A DNA stretch of 64,000 nucleotides from Axinella damicornis (Eukaryota > Porifera > Demospongiae > Axinellida > Axinellidae). Positions 20,722 through 39,606 of this stretch are shown here, in pieces; within the stretch, counting starts at the first letter, position 1; each line of letters starts with the position of its first letter. The notes under the pieces were generated by a model. It made no database searches. It saw only the letters and a program-made list of their open reading frames with translations, and was not told where the DNA came from. Position numbers and translations under genes: made by a program. The stretch spans positions 20,357,969 through 20,421,968 of the forward strand of contig OZ007505.1 of the NCBI GenBank assembly GCA_963931865.1, in the 5' to 3' direction.

Positions 20722-21131
20722 GGCTGCACGTGTGGGGCGGAGAGTGTACTGTACTGCGTATACCGGGTATGCAGGGAGGGGGCGCGCCTATTTGGCTGGC
20801 CGGCCTGCGCGCGCGAGATTGGGGCTGAGCTCGTACTGAAACAGCCTCGTTCCCAGATACGTATATACAGCGATTTGGCGTATGCGCGAGCATAATGCCC
20901 CTGCGCCCCTCTAATTACTACCTAGTACCTATGAGGTCACGTGTTTTTATAAATGGCCGCTCGAGGTGCATGACTCTGGACTTGAGCTAGCTAGCTGTCG
21001 ACACTCTGTTTGCTGATACGACTATTATACAGCTGAGGTGATACATCTAGGGACAGGTCTCCATCTCCTTCAAGGTCGCTGAAAGTTTCGGCTGCAGCTA
21101 TCGTCCTGGAGAGCTCCAGACAAACCTCAAG
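20722..21131. promoter_or_regulatory. shared divergent promoter of GST and ARL8
   Basis: The two start codons are 410 bp apart and point away from each other. In between are an E-box, TCACGTG (20937-20943), a TATAAA (20948-20953) suitably placed upstream of ARL8, and a GC-rich block near 20780-20815. Shared control is inferred from the spacing. Confidence 0.5.
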
Positions 21132-28290
<7,159 letters not shown>

Positions 28291-28830
28291 ACTCACTCGT
28301 CCTAGTTTGTGTTTGCTTTTTTTTCTGTGATGAGTAATTATTATTGCGTAAACGCAATAGCACTTGAGAGCAATATTTTATTGCTTTGTGCATAGGCGTA
28401 AAGGATTTTTGTTTCAGGTTTTAAAATGATATCGTCCTCGTTTCTGTATACAATGTGTCTGCGTACAAAATTTTACAGCAACATAAAGTACATAACTCAT
28501 AACTGGTGCGTCATTTCCGTCTCAACGTGTGCGTCATACAATGTAAAAGCCTAGCCTTCGTACCCAGCCGGAAACGTGTACGGAAATCCTCTTTCCTGCG
28601 AGGGGTGGGGTCTGGGCACGAGAACTAATAAAAGCCTGGCCGGCCTGCAACTCTCGGTCCATGCGCGCTATTTGTTTAGTCTTGCGATACATTACCCAAG
28701 CTACCACACCTATCAAAGCGAAGCGATTTGCAAGCAAATTATACTACCAAGTGATACCGATCCCACGTTCGGCTTTGCATTACAAAGTTACTCCAGTACA
28801 GCATTCCAAAACAACGCTGTGAGGGGGGAA
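28291..28830. other. intergenic between ARL8 and the PH-domain gene
   Basis: This short tail-to-head gap contains the ARL8 3' end and a degraded TAGCC-type element (about 28550-28625, CTAGCCTTCGTACCCAG… GGGTCTGGGCACGAG). The frame of the next gene is open upstream of its first ATG, so part of this may be its 5' untranslated region. Confidence 0.5.
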
Positions 28831-31800
28831 ATGGCACTAATGGAAGCACTTAATACTGCCAGTGTGGTGTACAGCGACGGTCTTTCTCAAAGATCATCGT
28901 GCTACGATTATTGCAGCGGCTCGCTGGAATGTCCACCTGAGCACAGCCCGGGCCACAGGAGTCTGGATCACAGTAATCGCCTGATCATGAACGATAAAGA
29001 CAAAGGCATCTACAACTCGCTAGGGTCTTCCTCCTCGCCTCATGGAAAGGTACGTGGTAGCGATAAGTAGATTAGGGATCCTTTGTACAATGAATTGACT
29101 CGAGTATGTGCATGCGGCATATACTGTATACAACTGACAAGCCTTACAATGCGAGTTGTGATTCTTATTTGCAGCTGACCTGCAGTGAGCTGGGCCTTCA
29201 GAAAGGATGGAAAAAGAGAGGCATCATGTTTAAAACAGGTGAGGTCCATGCATATGTGCAGATGGTGCTCCTTTATCAAGTTCATGGAGTGTCGTCATGT
29301 GTGAGGGTGATGTTTACGGTTTGGAAGAGGGTAAAACAGCATATGTACATGTAGAATTTTTAAAATTCTTTACATGAAAATATGTGTAGATTGCAAGACA
29401 GAAATTTATGAGTAGACAGATGTGGGCATAGTGTCGATTTCAGCACGATTTCATTGGAATAGCATAAACATAATAATTATCCTCATTATATCCAGGCCCG
29501 AAACCTTCTTGGTACACACCTTGGAGAAGACGTGTCTTTGTCCTGAAAGGTGAGCATGCAGTGGTTAGGCTAGCTAGCACCATCTGGCAGTCTATGATCA
29601 TGTCTTTCTCTCTTCTTTGCAGAAAACTTCCTGTACTACTGTAGTCCAACCAAGGTCAGCTTAACACAGTTGGTGTCTTGTACGCTTGATTGTCATGATG
29701 AAACTTTGTTCCAGACTGCTAAGTTTAGCACCACATTGTGTATTCTCAAAATGTCATGGAGTGGTCACCAGTATAGTGATGAAAATGTGCAACTGCAATC
29801 TACATACCTTTGATGGTACCAGCTTTCATCATAAAATGTCTCCCATTCAGAAACTCAATGATGCTCCTGTGCTTGGTGCTATCTACTTGAAAAGTAAGTG
29901 TCGTGCATACGTATGAACATAAAGCTATAGTCGTAGCTATATACCGTTCATTCCAGATTCATCCCAAGCAGCTTGTGATATGGATCACAGCTTTTTGAAG
30001 TAGAACTGGAATATGTATAGCTGGTAGTTTGAGCCTCCATAGATTTGGGTTATCTCTGGGACTGCTTAGACACTTTTTCTCCCTAGAACAGCATGTTGAC
30101 ACCGGTCACGGCAGTGTTTTTTTCTGCATGGGCAAAATTGAAACATTCTAGAAATTATTGTTATCGGTACATGGACTATATAAAACCAACAATGAACCAA
30201 TAATTATTTTTTTTGGCCCACCAACATGCAAGCCTTATAAGGCTTGCATGTTGGTGTGCAAAAAAATAATTATTGGTTCGTTGTTGGTTTTAAGGCTTGC
30301 ATGTTGGTGGGCAAGAAAATAATTATTGGTTCATTGTTGGTTTTATTTATATGCTAAAACGTCCATGTACCGATAACAATAATTTCTAGAATGTTTCAAT
30401 TTGTTGTTCATGTCACTAAAATCCAATATGTACGGGATAAGCTGTTGGTCTTTGTTTGAGACTAAATTAATTAATACTCCTAATGAGAAACAGTTTAGAC
30501 TTGCAGTAAAACTGACAAAATCCAAACACGCAGGAATAACAATAACTTGCTTACCTCCTCAGATGCAATCGTTGAGAAGACATCGCTGTCATTTGCCAAG
30601 CGAGTGCTCAAGATCACTCCTCCGGTGCCGAGAAGAAGAGGGTGGGAGGATGACGAGGAGAGTTGTGTCTTCCATATTAGGTTCCAGACAGAAGAAGGAA
30701 GAAATGAGGTAAAGTCACAGTAGTGTCTTATTGTGAGCAAAATAGAACCTGTTAGTAATTGTGAAGGGCGTATATCGTTGCCCTATTGTAAGCACAAATG
30801 CATGCCTTTGCATTTAGGCCATGCAATGCTCATAATACATAGTTGCCTTCTTAGAGCCTGCATCAAGATCAACTAGTACTACTTGCAACGTTGTTATTAG
30901 TTGCAGTAGGAACAGCTATATAGCAACACTACTACAACTCACTGTTTAGTAACATTGCCTATTGATGAATGTGCAAGGAAATGGGCTCAAATATCTGCCA
31001 TTACTCGATTGCATGCATAGTATAGCATTGTTATGTGCAAACCCTGCTCGGTACAGAGAGCATACTATCAACTTGTTTTATTTGCTGCTATGCTCTGATC
31101 ACACTGAGATGACAGACTGTGTTTTAGTTGCTCAGTGATTCATATTTTGAGCTAGTGTGGGCTCTGCTGTACAAACACCAGTGATTAACGATGTTAGAAG
31201 ACTTGAGGTAGTCAGTAATGATGGCAAGCATGTGCTCTGGTTCCTGTGGTTCAGGGTGGAGCTAAGGGAAAGTATGTATAGTCTGTCACAGTTTAGTCCA
31301 ATTATGCAGTCTAGAATATGAATAGAGTGGACTTATTAGTTGCATTGTGGCACCTGTGTGTCTGTGTGACCTCATGCATACACTGAACTTTGACCTTCAG
31401 CCAAGACCACTCAGCATTACTGGTTGCATTCACAGGCAGTTTTATGTCCGACCATTAGACTAAGTGTTGTTATGTCTTCAGAGACTATTTCTCTACATTA
31501 TGTAATGCAACCAAACAGCCTTGTTAAATTCCAAGGACCCCAACACCAGTATTTGATTGCTTACAGAATGTGAATGAGGCTACACCAAATAAAAATGCAA
31601 GTGTGCCCAAGTTTCATAAACAGGACGTGTATTCATGAAAGGCATACAGAAGTCATGCTTTCAATTGTCATGGTGCCAACATGCATGTACAGCTAGGAAT
31701 ACATACACAAATCATGACCACTGTAAACAAACCAATTGTAAATTGCAAGCATGCATGGAGAAAGCATGAAGACAACTACAATCGTTATATGTAAAGGATT

Positions 31801-32267
31801 CCGTTTGTAAGCATATCTTTATACTACATGTGCCTCCGGTGGCCAACTGTTGTCTATATGAACAGAGTGTTCTTGTACTGAAAACTCAGGCAAAGGAGGT
31901 AATTAATCACTGGCTTCTATTAATGACGCTGGTTGGTTTGTAGACAACACACTTGAATCCACATAATTCCATCACACACATGCGCAACCTGCTTTTTGAT
32001 TAGCGTGTGCCACGTTGATAGCAGTCTAACAATTCACATTCAGTTTAGGAACATTATTACTAGTAAGCTTTGCATTATGGTTGCCAAAGTGCTCACAATA
32101 TTCAATTTCCCCCTCCCACACACACACGCACACACACACACATGCACACACAGTGGTTTGAAGAGTTACAGCAGGTATCGTTTGCGCACCAATATCCTAG
32201 TCAGAAGGAAGCCATCATGACAACCTCCATGGAGTTCACACACAGCCTCACCCCAAAGGCCTCATAG
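28831..32267 (+). CDS. PH-domain protein, 223 aa
   Basis: Seven exons join in phase: 28831-29049, 29175-29238, 29496-29549, 29623-29654, 29851-29893, 30563-30708, 32154-32267. The first exon encodes a disordered N terminus with a CYDYCSG cysteine pair. A single pleckstrin-homology fold follows at about residues 80-208: KKRGIMFKTG (strand 1), WRRRVFVLKENFLYYC (strands 2-3), PVLGAIYLKNA, CVFHIRFQTEEGRNEWFEEL, with the invariant tryptophan of the C-terminal helix encoded by the first codon of the last exon. PH domains bind phosphoinositides or proteins at membranes. A 16-residue basic/acidic insert (PRRRGWEDDEE) sits before the last strands. I cannot assign an orthologue; small PH-only adaptors such as PLEKHJ1 or sesquipedalian types are alternatives. 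The ATG at 28831 was chosen because no in-frame ATG precedes it in the open stretch. Confidence 0.8.
30135..30405. repeat. AT-rich long palindrome with a duplicated inner module
   Basis: The left arm TTGAAACATTCTAGAAATTA…GGTACATGG and its inverse at the right end enclose a module (AACCAACAATGAACCAATAA…CACCAACATGCAAGCC). That module is present once on the left and twice, inverted, on the right. It lies in intron 5 of the PH gene. Confidence 0.8.
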
Positions 32268-32805
32268 TTCACAGCCCTATCTCTGACCCCGAGTTTTAGA
32301 CATGAAATTGCACAATCATGCTGGACATGTTGTACACTGGCTTTCATCAATAAACCACTTCTTGTAAGCCATGTGTACAGTCATGCATTATGATGCTTCT
32401 GCCTTCCCAGTTCACTTTTAAACACTTTCCTGTATACAGTTCCTGGTCACCCTTTCTCTCATTCTGTATAATTGTGTCATTAAAGGTATGCCAAGTATTC
32501 CGTTACCACGACTACAAGCACACTGGGTGATACATGACGTACTGTAATCCTTCCACATGCATACTCCAAGTTAACTAGCATACCCTTGCACCTAATTTTA
32601 TCCAGACATGCAGTAGCTTCCCAAGATGAAAAGTACTAGCTGCGCTGGGAGAGCCTGGGAATGAGGCTATAGCTTCCCTCCATGTTCGTATAAGCGATGA
32701 GGAGGGTAAATTTTTACAACTATAATACACAGCATGTGGTAAACAAACAGCAGGTGGTAAACAAACAAGAAGCGGTAAACAAATATGATACAAAACAAGT
32801 CCCAG
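32268..32805. other. intergenic between convergent PH and lysine-rich genes
   Basis: The two genes end tail-to-tail here. I see only a partial TAGCC-type end at about 32648-32668 (GAGCCTGGGAATGAGGCTA) and no coding exon. Confidence 0.5.
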
Positions 32806-35800
32806 TTAGGTATGAGTCATGTGATGATTTCTCTTCCTCATTAATTTCCTCTTCTGGTATAGGAAGGCCTTCCTCTGCAGAAGGGTGAGAGGTAAAGTTA
32901 CAAAGTGTGCATCCACTGGATGGATAGCGCAGAGGAAGAGGAACTGCACACACTATGTCATGCATGCTGTGATGTCATCACAAGTTACAAAGTGTGCATC
33001 CACTGGATGGATAGCGCAGAGGAAGAGGACATGCACACACTATGTCATGCGTGCTGAGCTTCCTGTCATCACTTAATGTCATCACTTAATTTGCATAGTA
33101 ATAGGAAGAAGCGTTGATATTGGGTCACAATGTGGTCATAACTTCTAGCTTCCTGGAGCTAAAGAGGTGGTTCAAAGTACAGAGTTGATCCTAGCTGCTA
33201 TAGTACCCTTCCCAGTTGCTTCCAGTGGATCTATCATAGCCTATATACAGAGTTCTAGTACAGAGACAACAAAGAGTTTAAAGGTCAGTACAGTTCTGCT
33301 TTTGAATACCGTTAAATCATGAAGGTTCAACATTCACGAAGGTTCAACATTCATGACGCAATGCAATGTCACATGACTGCAAATACTATGCACTCTGGTA
33401 GGAGAAAGATAGTCCACGTAATTTAATTATGGACACAGACAGGCAGACAGGCACAACCAATTGCTTATCCTCACTTGTGCACTTTAACAAGTGATTTAGC
33501 AGCTATAAGACTTCCATTCATAAGTGGAATACCAAAAGTAACAGCTGTGTGCATACCTGACAGAAGTCCTTGTTTGCTGTTATTTTCCTATCACAGTTCA
33601 TAACATTAGCTCCACCCTTTTCACAATTCGCAATTCGAGACAAATGCTAGAAAGAGTTAGCACTTATATCATTTGCCTCCACCTCTCTGCTAACACACAC
33701 AGAATGGCAGGACATGATGTCACGTTAATGAGTGAATGGGACAAAGCTGGTATGTACGAGCTGGGGCTAGCCGTGAGTACAAGCTGGTATGTACGAGCTG
33801 GGGCTAGCCGTGAGTACAAGCTGATATGTACGAGCTGGGGCTAGCCGTGAGTACAAGCTGATATGTACGAGCTGGGGCTAGCCATGAGTACAAGCTGATA
33901 TGTACGAGCTGGGGCTAGCCGTGAGTACAAGCTGATATGTACGAGCTGGGGCTAGCCATGAGTACAAGCTGATATGTACGAGCTGGGGCTAGCTGTAAAT
34001 ACAAGCTGGTGGATGGAATCGGAGTCTTCTGAAGTATCCACAAGGTCAGAGAAAAGGAGGGATCATTCTGAATAGTGAGTCTGACCCTACCTGCTGCTCA
34101 ACCAGGAGTGTGGTTGCCACTTGATAATGACAGTGTGTGTGCACATTCATGGGGGAATATTATTGGCTACACACACACTTACCAGCTGCTGCCGTTTGGC
34201 TCTGCTGCCATGGACGACTCTTCTCTGAGACAAAACACCGGTCTCCATATCAACATCTTGCACTGCCTGCAGCCAAATGGATCTGTCTGCTGCAGGATTA
34301 GTGTAGGTGAAGACATCTGTTTGTAGCTTCTTGGAATTTTTGGCATTCTTCAGTCTCCTTTTCATATTTCCTGAAAATTGAACTGACGTTGATAAGTCTT
34401 TTGAAGAGGTAGTTTCAGTGTTAAGTTCCAGTTCATTTGGTATCGACTTCTCATGTTGAGTTCTTTTAGCAGCTTGAGCAGCACTCGGGCTCTCCTCTTG
34501 GTCTGACTCTCCAGCAGACAGCCTGTCTCTCCTTCTTGCTTTCTTCAAGGATGGTCTCCCATGTTTCTTTGTGCCTTGCAGAGCTGGTTTTGGTCTCTTT
34601 CCCAATTTGTTCGAGTCAAGTTTTGATCTCATAGCCTCAGTTCTCAAAACCTCCAAGTTATCTTCACTTGGTACATCAACATTTGTGGCTGTACAAGGTG
34701 ATGGTTGTTGTGAATCCTCCAGTCTGTTGTCTTCAGCAACTAATTTGAATGAACTATCCAGCAGGTCGGAATCATTTCGAGAGACAGTTGCCTTGGAGAC
34801 AGTTGCCATAGAGACAACTACCTCTTGCTTTCGCCTCTTCCTCCTCTTTCGTTTTCTTTTCTGGAGTCCCTTGCACCCACCCAGCAGAAGTTCCTGCGAT
34901 CTAGTTCCTCCCATTTTCATGCCTGATGTCCCCACAGCTGCAGATCTGCTGCAGTCCTCATCAGGAGACTCACGCAGGTCTTGTGAGTGGCTTTCAGCCA
35001 TCCTTACATATTTGGGCTCAGTTGTATCCACTGTAATAGATGGAACAAACAAAACTGACAAAACTATACGTCAGAGGTCTGCCCATGCTGACATGAGGAG
35101 TGGTAAAATTGTGAAATGAATTTCTATGTGTTGTTTATAGTAGCCAATTTTTGGCACATCAACACACAGACAGTATGTGTTAGGTTGTTGTGAAATACAC
35201 CCACACAGGTTGGTGGTGGTTGGCCCTCATCAACCACCTCTCACTATTTCCTGCTACATGCAACTACACAACAAATGACTTCATTTGGGTACCATGTGGG
35301 ATAAATCAGGCAATATACCCACCACCCACTGTCATTAATTTAATTTTGCAGATTTCCCAACTCACCAGGCAGTACATGCATTTGAATTCATTACTATATA
35401 ACCACTGTGACCGCCCCGCAATAAAAGAAAAACCAAAAACTTCTTTTTTATTGCTGGATACCTGACCTTGAGAATCAGGAATGCATGCACGTGAGCAACC
35501 AAGCTAGTCAGCAGCTCCATAAAACCGAACTACATCAGGAACTAGAGTGATTCATATCCCACACGCCTTGCGCTGTCCCTCAGTGCAGTACCAATTCTTG
35601 TGCGGTTGACAATGCCATGTGCAATTAATGGGCGGAGCCAAGAAATTAAACCGATACTAGGAAGTAGCTGAAATACCAGCAAAAAAGCCTTAACTTGTAC
35701 CAGGTACAGAAATGTATTATTGCTTTATGTTGAATATAATGTCTGTAAATGCCTTAGCTAACTTGCTTGAAGCATTTTCTCCCGACAGACAGACAGACGT

Positions 35801-38800
35801 GAAAGGTATTGCTGCACATGCATGTGTGGGGCAATTACATGCAGTATCTCATGCTCAGGTCGTGGTTTTTTGAGTTACAAGGTACATGTATACAAATAAG
35901 CATGTCTGCTTATGCTGCATTGTAATGCCAAGTCTATTACTAGCTAAGCCTAGCTGTACATTTCTGCGGTAGCCTTAGAAGACAGCACAGACCAAAGTTT
36001 ACCAAACTGTCATGAGAAGTCAACTAGCCCCTTACACCACAGCGTTTCAGAAGCAGCCAGTCTCCCACAAACATAGACACTACATCCATACAAGTTTACT
36101 GGGACAGTTGGCACATCTGCCAGACACACAACACATACAGCATGCATGCAGGAAGAGCTGGGTGCAGTTTTGTCTGAAGGTATGGCACTCCATTACTCTA
36201 ATTTCATTTTGCCAGCAGCTGGCAAGCATCACTAATAACTATGCTTGCAGGTTGGCTACACATTGAACAGTGACTTGTCAGGTGTGTTACGTAAGTTGAA
36301 TCCAGCTTGTCTCGTTACACCTCCTCTTGTTTATAATTGCACAGGGCTAATTGCAAGCCATGAATAACATCCATAAAGTAACTTTAAGAAGTGTACAAAG
36401 TTGCCAAAAAGATGGTGACTACACTGTAGGTAGCAGACTTCTCACAGCACAATTGCATTAGCACAATTGTTCAAAGATATTTTTTGACAGGAGAAAAAAA
36501 CCCCAATAAAACAAGGTCCTGCCGAGATTTGAACTCGGATCTTGAGATTCAGAGTCTCAGGTGCTAACCGTTACACCACAAGACCACCACACCCTTCACC
36601 AACAGGATAGGTACTTATCAACCCAACATCATGCAATACAAAGGGGGCACTGGGACACCTTCAAACCTGGAAAGCCACCACAGCCCACGGTTGAACTCAC
36701 AAGCCAGCTTTGAAAGCTAACTATCCTCCATGCCAGACCGGCATGTGAGTTCTCCTATAGCCAGTGGCATCTATCTGTTGTCACTAGTGGCTGGAATGTT
36801 AATGCATCAATGGCTATGGTCATAGCCTTGCTCCCAGGGCCTCCCAGTAGTCCCGCATGGCCAGACCCTGTTCCACACCAAGGGAAAGGGTCTGAGATGC
36901 GGCCACAGAGCAGTTTGTTGCACACACTGTGCAGTGCGTATGAGCACAGTGTTCAGCCACATGCTACTGAAGTATGTAATTAATAGGAAATTCAAAATTC
37001 AAGTCAAAGTAGAGTTAGCCTCGTTCCCAGGCCCGAGACGGCAAGGAGAAAAGGGCCTGGTTTCCACTGTTTGCGCATGCGCTAAAGAGCGGTGGAATTC
37101 CACCGGCACCGTGGACGTTCGATTATGTTTGTACACTTGTGACGTCGAAGCGGATAACGTGATCCGTACAGTTAACTTATAGCTAGCTAGTAAGCGCAGC
37201 TCTCGATCGTGCTCTCCTATGCCCTCAGGTGGCAAGGCGCTCCTGAATTGAGCTAGAACAGTGACCTGCAATTGAAAGATGTTTTCGTGTGGCTACCATC
37301 GCACTGACCGGGTGGAGTCGGTATGCTACCAGACTCTTCCGTTTGTTTTGAATAACGAATGCCGGGTAAGTCTGTTGCTGGTGGCAGTGCAATTGTGGCT
37401 GTGTCGCCCCTCATCTCGCGGATGGAGGACCAGTGTAGCAAAATATATAGCATCAGACGCTCGACCATGTGACTACGAAGACGTCATTTGCACCCTCCCC
37501 CTTATGAATACGTGTTACGGTTACAGATAATTAAGCGCATGCGCAAACAGTGGAAACCAGGCCCTTCTCTCCTCGCCATCTCGGGCCTGGGAACGATGCT
37601 AAAGTAGAGTATACTGTAAACTAGAAGCGTGAGAGACAAATTGAATCCACAGAACAATTCTGGAGATCTAGACCTTCTGAATATACCAGTCAGAAGTAAG
37701 AGCATCCAACTAGTATTCAGTAGTCATAAGGTGTTTGGTACGAATCCCTGCTGATCTCAGAATTTTCAATCTTTCTCACATTCTCGGCAACACAAACTGA
37801 GCCTACTGACTCACTTAATAATTACCCGGTATTAGCCAGCTATACCATAAACTTCCTACCTTCCTCCCATCCACCTCCACATGAAAAACTGTACCACCCT
37901 TCTGCTTCTGGCATACAAACAGCCTGGGAAGGCAGCTTGCCCTCCACACCCCATACCTGTACGGTCAGCGACGGTTTGCTTTCTCCTTCCAGTGATCTTT
38001 CTCTCCATCCTCACGGCCACTGCCAAGCTCCTGGCAGCATCTGCACTCTCTTTGTGTGGCTCTGCTCCCAGACCAAGCCTGGGAGTGTCAACAACCATGA
38101 ATGATGTGTGGAAAACATATTACTATATGACCTGTGAACTTGTGCCCTAGCAGAACATCAATATTATTATAATGTGCGTGTGTCCGTGTGTGTGTGTGTG
38201 TGTGCGATGGAAGTGGGATGTTCATGGGGCGGGACTAGACTAGTGATGCGCGACCTTCGTACTTCAACTCGAGTGTGCGAACAATGTTCGAGAACATTGG
38301 GCACGATATGGAACAGCTGGGGCTACGATCGGGGAGCAGCAGTTGAAGCAGACGCAATCGGGGAGCAGCAGTTGAAGCAGACGCAATCGGGGAGCAGCAG
38401 TTGAAGTGGACACAATCGGGGAGCAGCAGTTGAAGCAGACGCAATCAGGGAGCAGCAGTTGAAGTGGACACAATCGGGGAGCAGCAGCCGAAGCGGACCT
38501 ATCGGGAGGCAGCACGTTGAAACGGACGCAATCGGGGAGCAACAGCTGAAGCGGACGCAAGTGGCGAGCAGCAGCTGAAGCAGATGCAAACGGGGAGTAG
38601 CTAGCAGTTGAAGCAGATCGATGCAGTTGGGCATCAGCAGCTGAAGCAGACGCAATCGGGGAGCAGCAGCTCTGCAACAGAGAGCTGTCCGGCGCCGGAT
38701 TGCTCACGTAGGCGAATGAGGGGGAAGTAGCTGAGAGAACGAAGCGAGCGAAGCTAATAAAGGAACTCGTACCCAGACCCAAAGGGCATGACTACTTTTT

Positions 38801-39515
38801 CGTACAATTGATCAGCAACTTCAGAAGGGTATTCTATAGAAATTGGTTCTTGGACTATGATGCCAGTTCGCAAACAAATATTATTTTGCAACGTTTCAAT
38901 CACCGTCTTGTGTTATTCTTTAGGCATACAGAATGGAATGATCAAGTGATCAAGAGCCTCAGAAGGGAAGGGTGAAATGTATAAGGAGGGGCTCTTGTGC
39001 ATGCAATGGGGGGGGGGGGGGGGGGGGGGGGGGGGGTGTCCTTTGTACCTTCATAGTTGCTGTGAAGGAGTTGAGTAACTGCACAAAGCATGGAAAAAAA
39101 TTTACTATCACATCCTTTCAGTTGTTAGGAAGGCTGCCAGCTAGATCTACTGCTTTCCGCTTCCTTTCTGTCTTTCTTATAATTAAACATGCATAAATGT
39201 CGCGCGAAGAGTCATCTTTACAATAACTGTTGTCAGGAAGGGCTCTCAGCATGGCACATAGCGTTAGCGACAGTACGTTAGCATCTGTATGCTATACAGT
39301 ATTTATACAGACCCTAACCACACCCTTAACCCGTCCCTAACCCATATAAAATAGTGTATAGCATATGAATTCACTACATAGGCCTATTTTACATCGCACC
39401 TCTCTGGCCTCGGTAAGACGGGGACGTAAGTTGGTGGCGGCTTTTTCCTGTTAGAAGCTGGTGAGGCCCTCAGCCAACCACGGACCATGGAGGACACCTC
39501 ATCGGACACCTCCAT
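32806..39515 (-). CDS. lysine-rich, probably nuclear protein of unknown family
   Basis: Four exons keep phase and give 384 codons: 39515-39400, 38078-37957, 35030-34183, 32874-32806. The third exon carries most of the protein. The N terminus includes PPPTYVPVLPRPERLGLGAE; an LGLGA turn after a proline-rich basic stretch is seen near G-patch regions of splicing proteins such as GPKOW/Spp2, but I do not see a full G-patch. A KRKRKRRKRRK run at about residues 137-147, GKRPKPALQGTKKHGRPSLKKARRRDR near 230-255, and the basic C-terminal KAFLYQKRKLMRKRNHH are strong nuclear or nucleolar localisation signals. The rest is polar and likely disordered. Extra small exons could be missing in the large introns, which hold a tRNA gene, a 586-bp element, minisatellites and a 500-bp repeat element. 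The start lies 91 bp from NUBP1 on the other strand. Confidence 0.65.
32888..33055 (+). repeat. two tandem copies of a 90-bp unit
   Basis: AGTTACAAAGTGTGCATCCA…GCGCAGAGGAAGAGGA…CACACTATGTCATGC is repeated almost exactly in the intron of the lysine-rich gene. Confidence 0.85.
33745..34010 (+). repeat. 37-bp minisatellite, about 7 copies
   Basis: The unit AGCTGGTATGTACGAGCTGG followed by GGCTAGCCGTGAGTACA repeats with a 37-bp period and one or two substitutions per copy. Confidence 0.9.
36515..36585 (-). tRNA. tRNA-Gln (anticodon CUG)
   Basis: The minus strand folds into a complete cloverleaf. The acceptor stem is GGTCTTG/CAGGACC with one G-U pair, and the D arm is GTGT…GCAC. The anticodon stem TGAGA/TCTCA has loop CTCTGAA (anticodon CTG), and the T arm is CCGAG-TTCAAAT-CTCGG. 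Length is 71 nt without CCA or discriminator. The sequence closely follows the eukaryotic tRNA-Gln pattern (GTGTAACGGTTAGCAC, ATCCGAGTTCAAATCTCGG). A T-run terminator follows on the minus strand (AAAAAAA at 36494-36500 on the plus strand). It lies inside an intron of the lysine-rich gene, on the same strand. Confidence 0.95.
37016..37601. mobile_element. 586-bp TAGCC-type element with perfect 9-bp TSD
   Basis: Terminal inverted repeats of about 75 bp start TAGCCTCGTTCCCAGGCCCG and end near CAGTTTGCGCATGCGC. AAGTAGAGT is duplicated exactly at 37007-37015 and 37602-37610. The interior has an ATG frame (37279-37365) that stops at a GT donor (CGG/GTAAGT) and an upstream CRE-like TGACGTC, so it may hold a captured promoter and first exon. 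It lies in an intron of the lysine-rich gene. Confidence 0.9.
38175..38765. mobile_element. repeat element with internal 29-bp minisatellite, copy 1
   Basis: A (GT)n run, then GGGATGTTCATGGGGCGGGAC and a GTTCGAGAACATT hairpin, precede about 11 copies of a 29-bp unit (TTGAAGCAGACGCAATCGGG + GAGCAGCAG). After the array come AGAGAGCTGTCCGGCGCCGG and a GTAGCTGAG…GAAGCGAGCG end. The same parts occur in inverse order at 43340-43925, and fragments occur near 47555-47850 and 57775-57815. Confidence 0.8.
39008..39036 (+). repeat. 29-nt poly-G run
   Basis: An uninterrupted G tract lies in intron 1 of the lysine-rich gene. Confidence 0.9.
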
Positions 39516-39606
39516 CAAGGTGGCGCAGAGAAATCACACGTGGTATGGACGTAATTGGTGTCAGCTCCACCCACCCTAAGCCCCACCCATCGAGTGTCGC
39601 ACATGC
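39516..39606. promoter_or_regulatory. 91-bp bidirectional promoter of the lysine-rich gene and NUBP1
   Basis: Only 91 bp separate the opposed start codons, including both 5' untranslated regions. The segment is rich in CCACCC/CCCACCC boxes and has no TATA. Bidirectional activity is inferred from the geometry and from both first exons splicing in phase. Confidence 0.55.

Noticed and set aside
34571..35119. 182-codon plus-strand frame
   Set aside because: It is antisense to the large exon of the lysine-rich gene, which has matching splice sites and nuclear-signal composition.
38096..38098. ATG at 38098 as the start of the lysine-rich gene, with a VVDTP GTPase-like motif
   Set aside because: An acceptor at 38079 joins in phase to an upstream exon (39515-39400) giving a better N terminus; the VVDTP text then falls in the intron.
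38264..38782. 172-codon leucine/cysteine-rich frame and its mirror at 43377-43790
   Set aside because: The 29-bp minisatellite stays open in several frames because its unit lacks stops; it sits in a repeat element inside introns.
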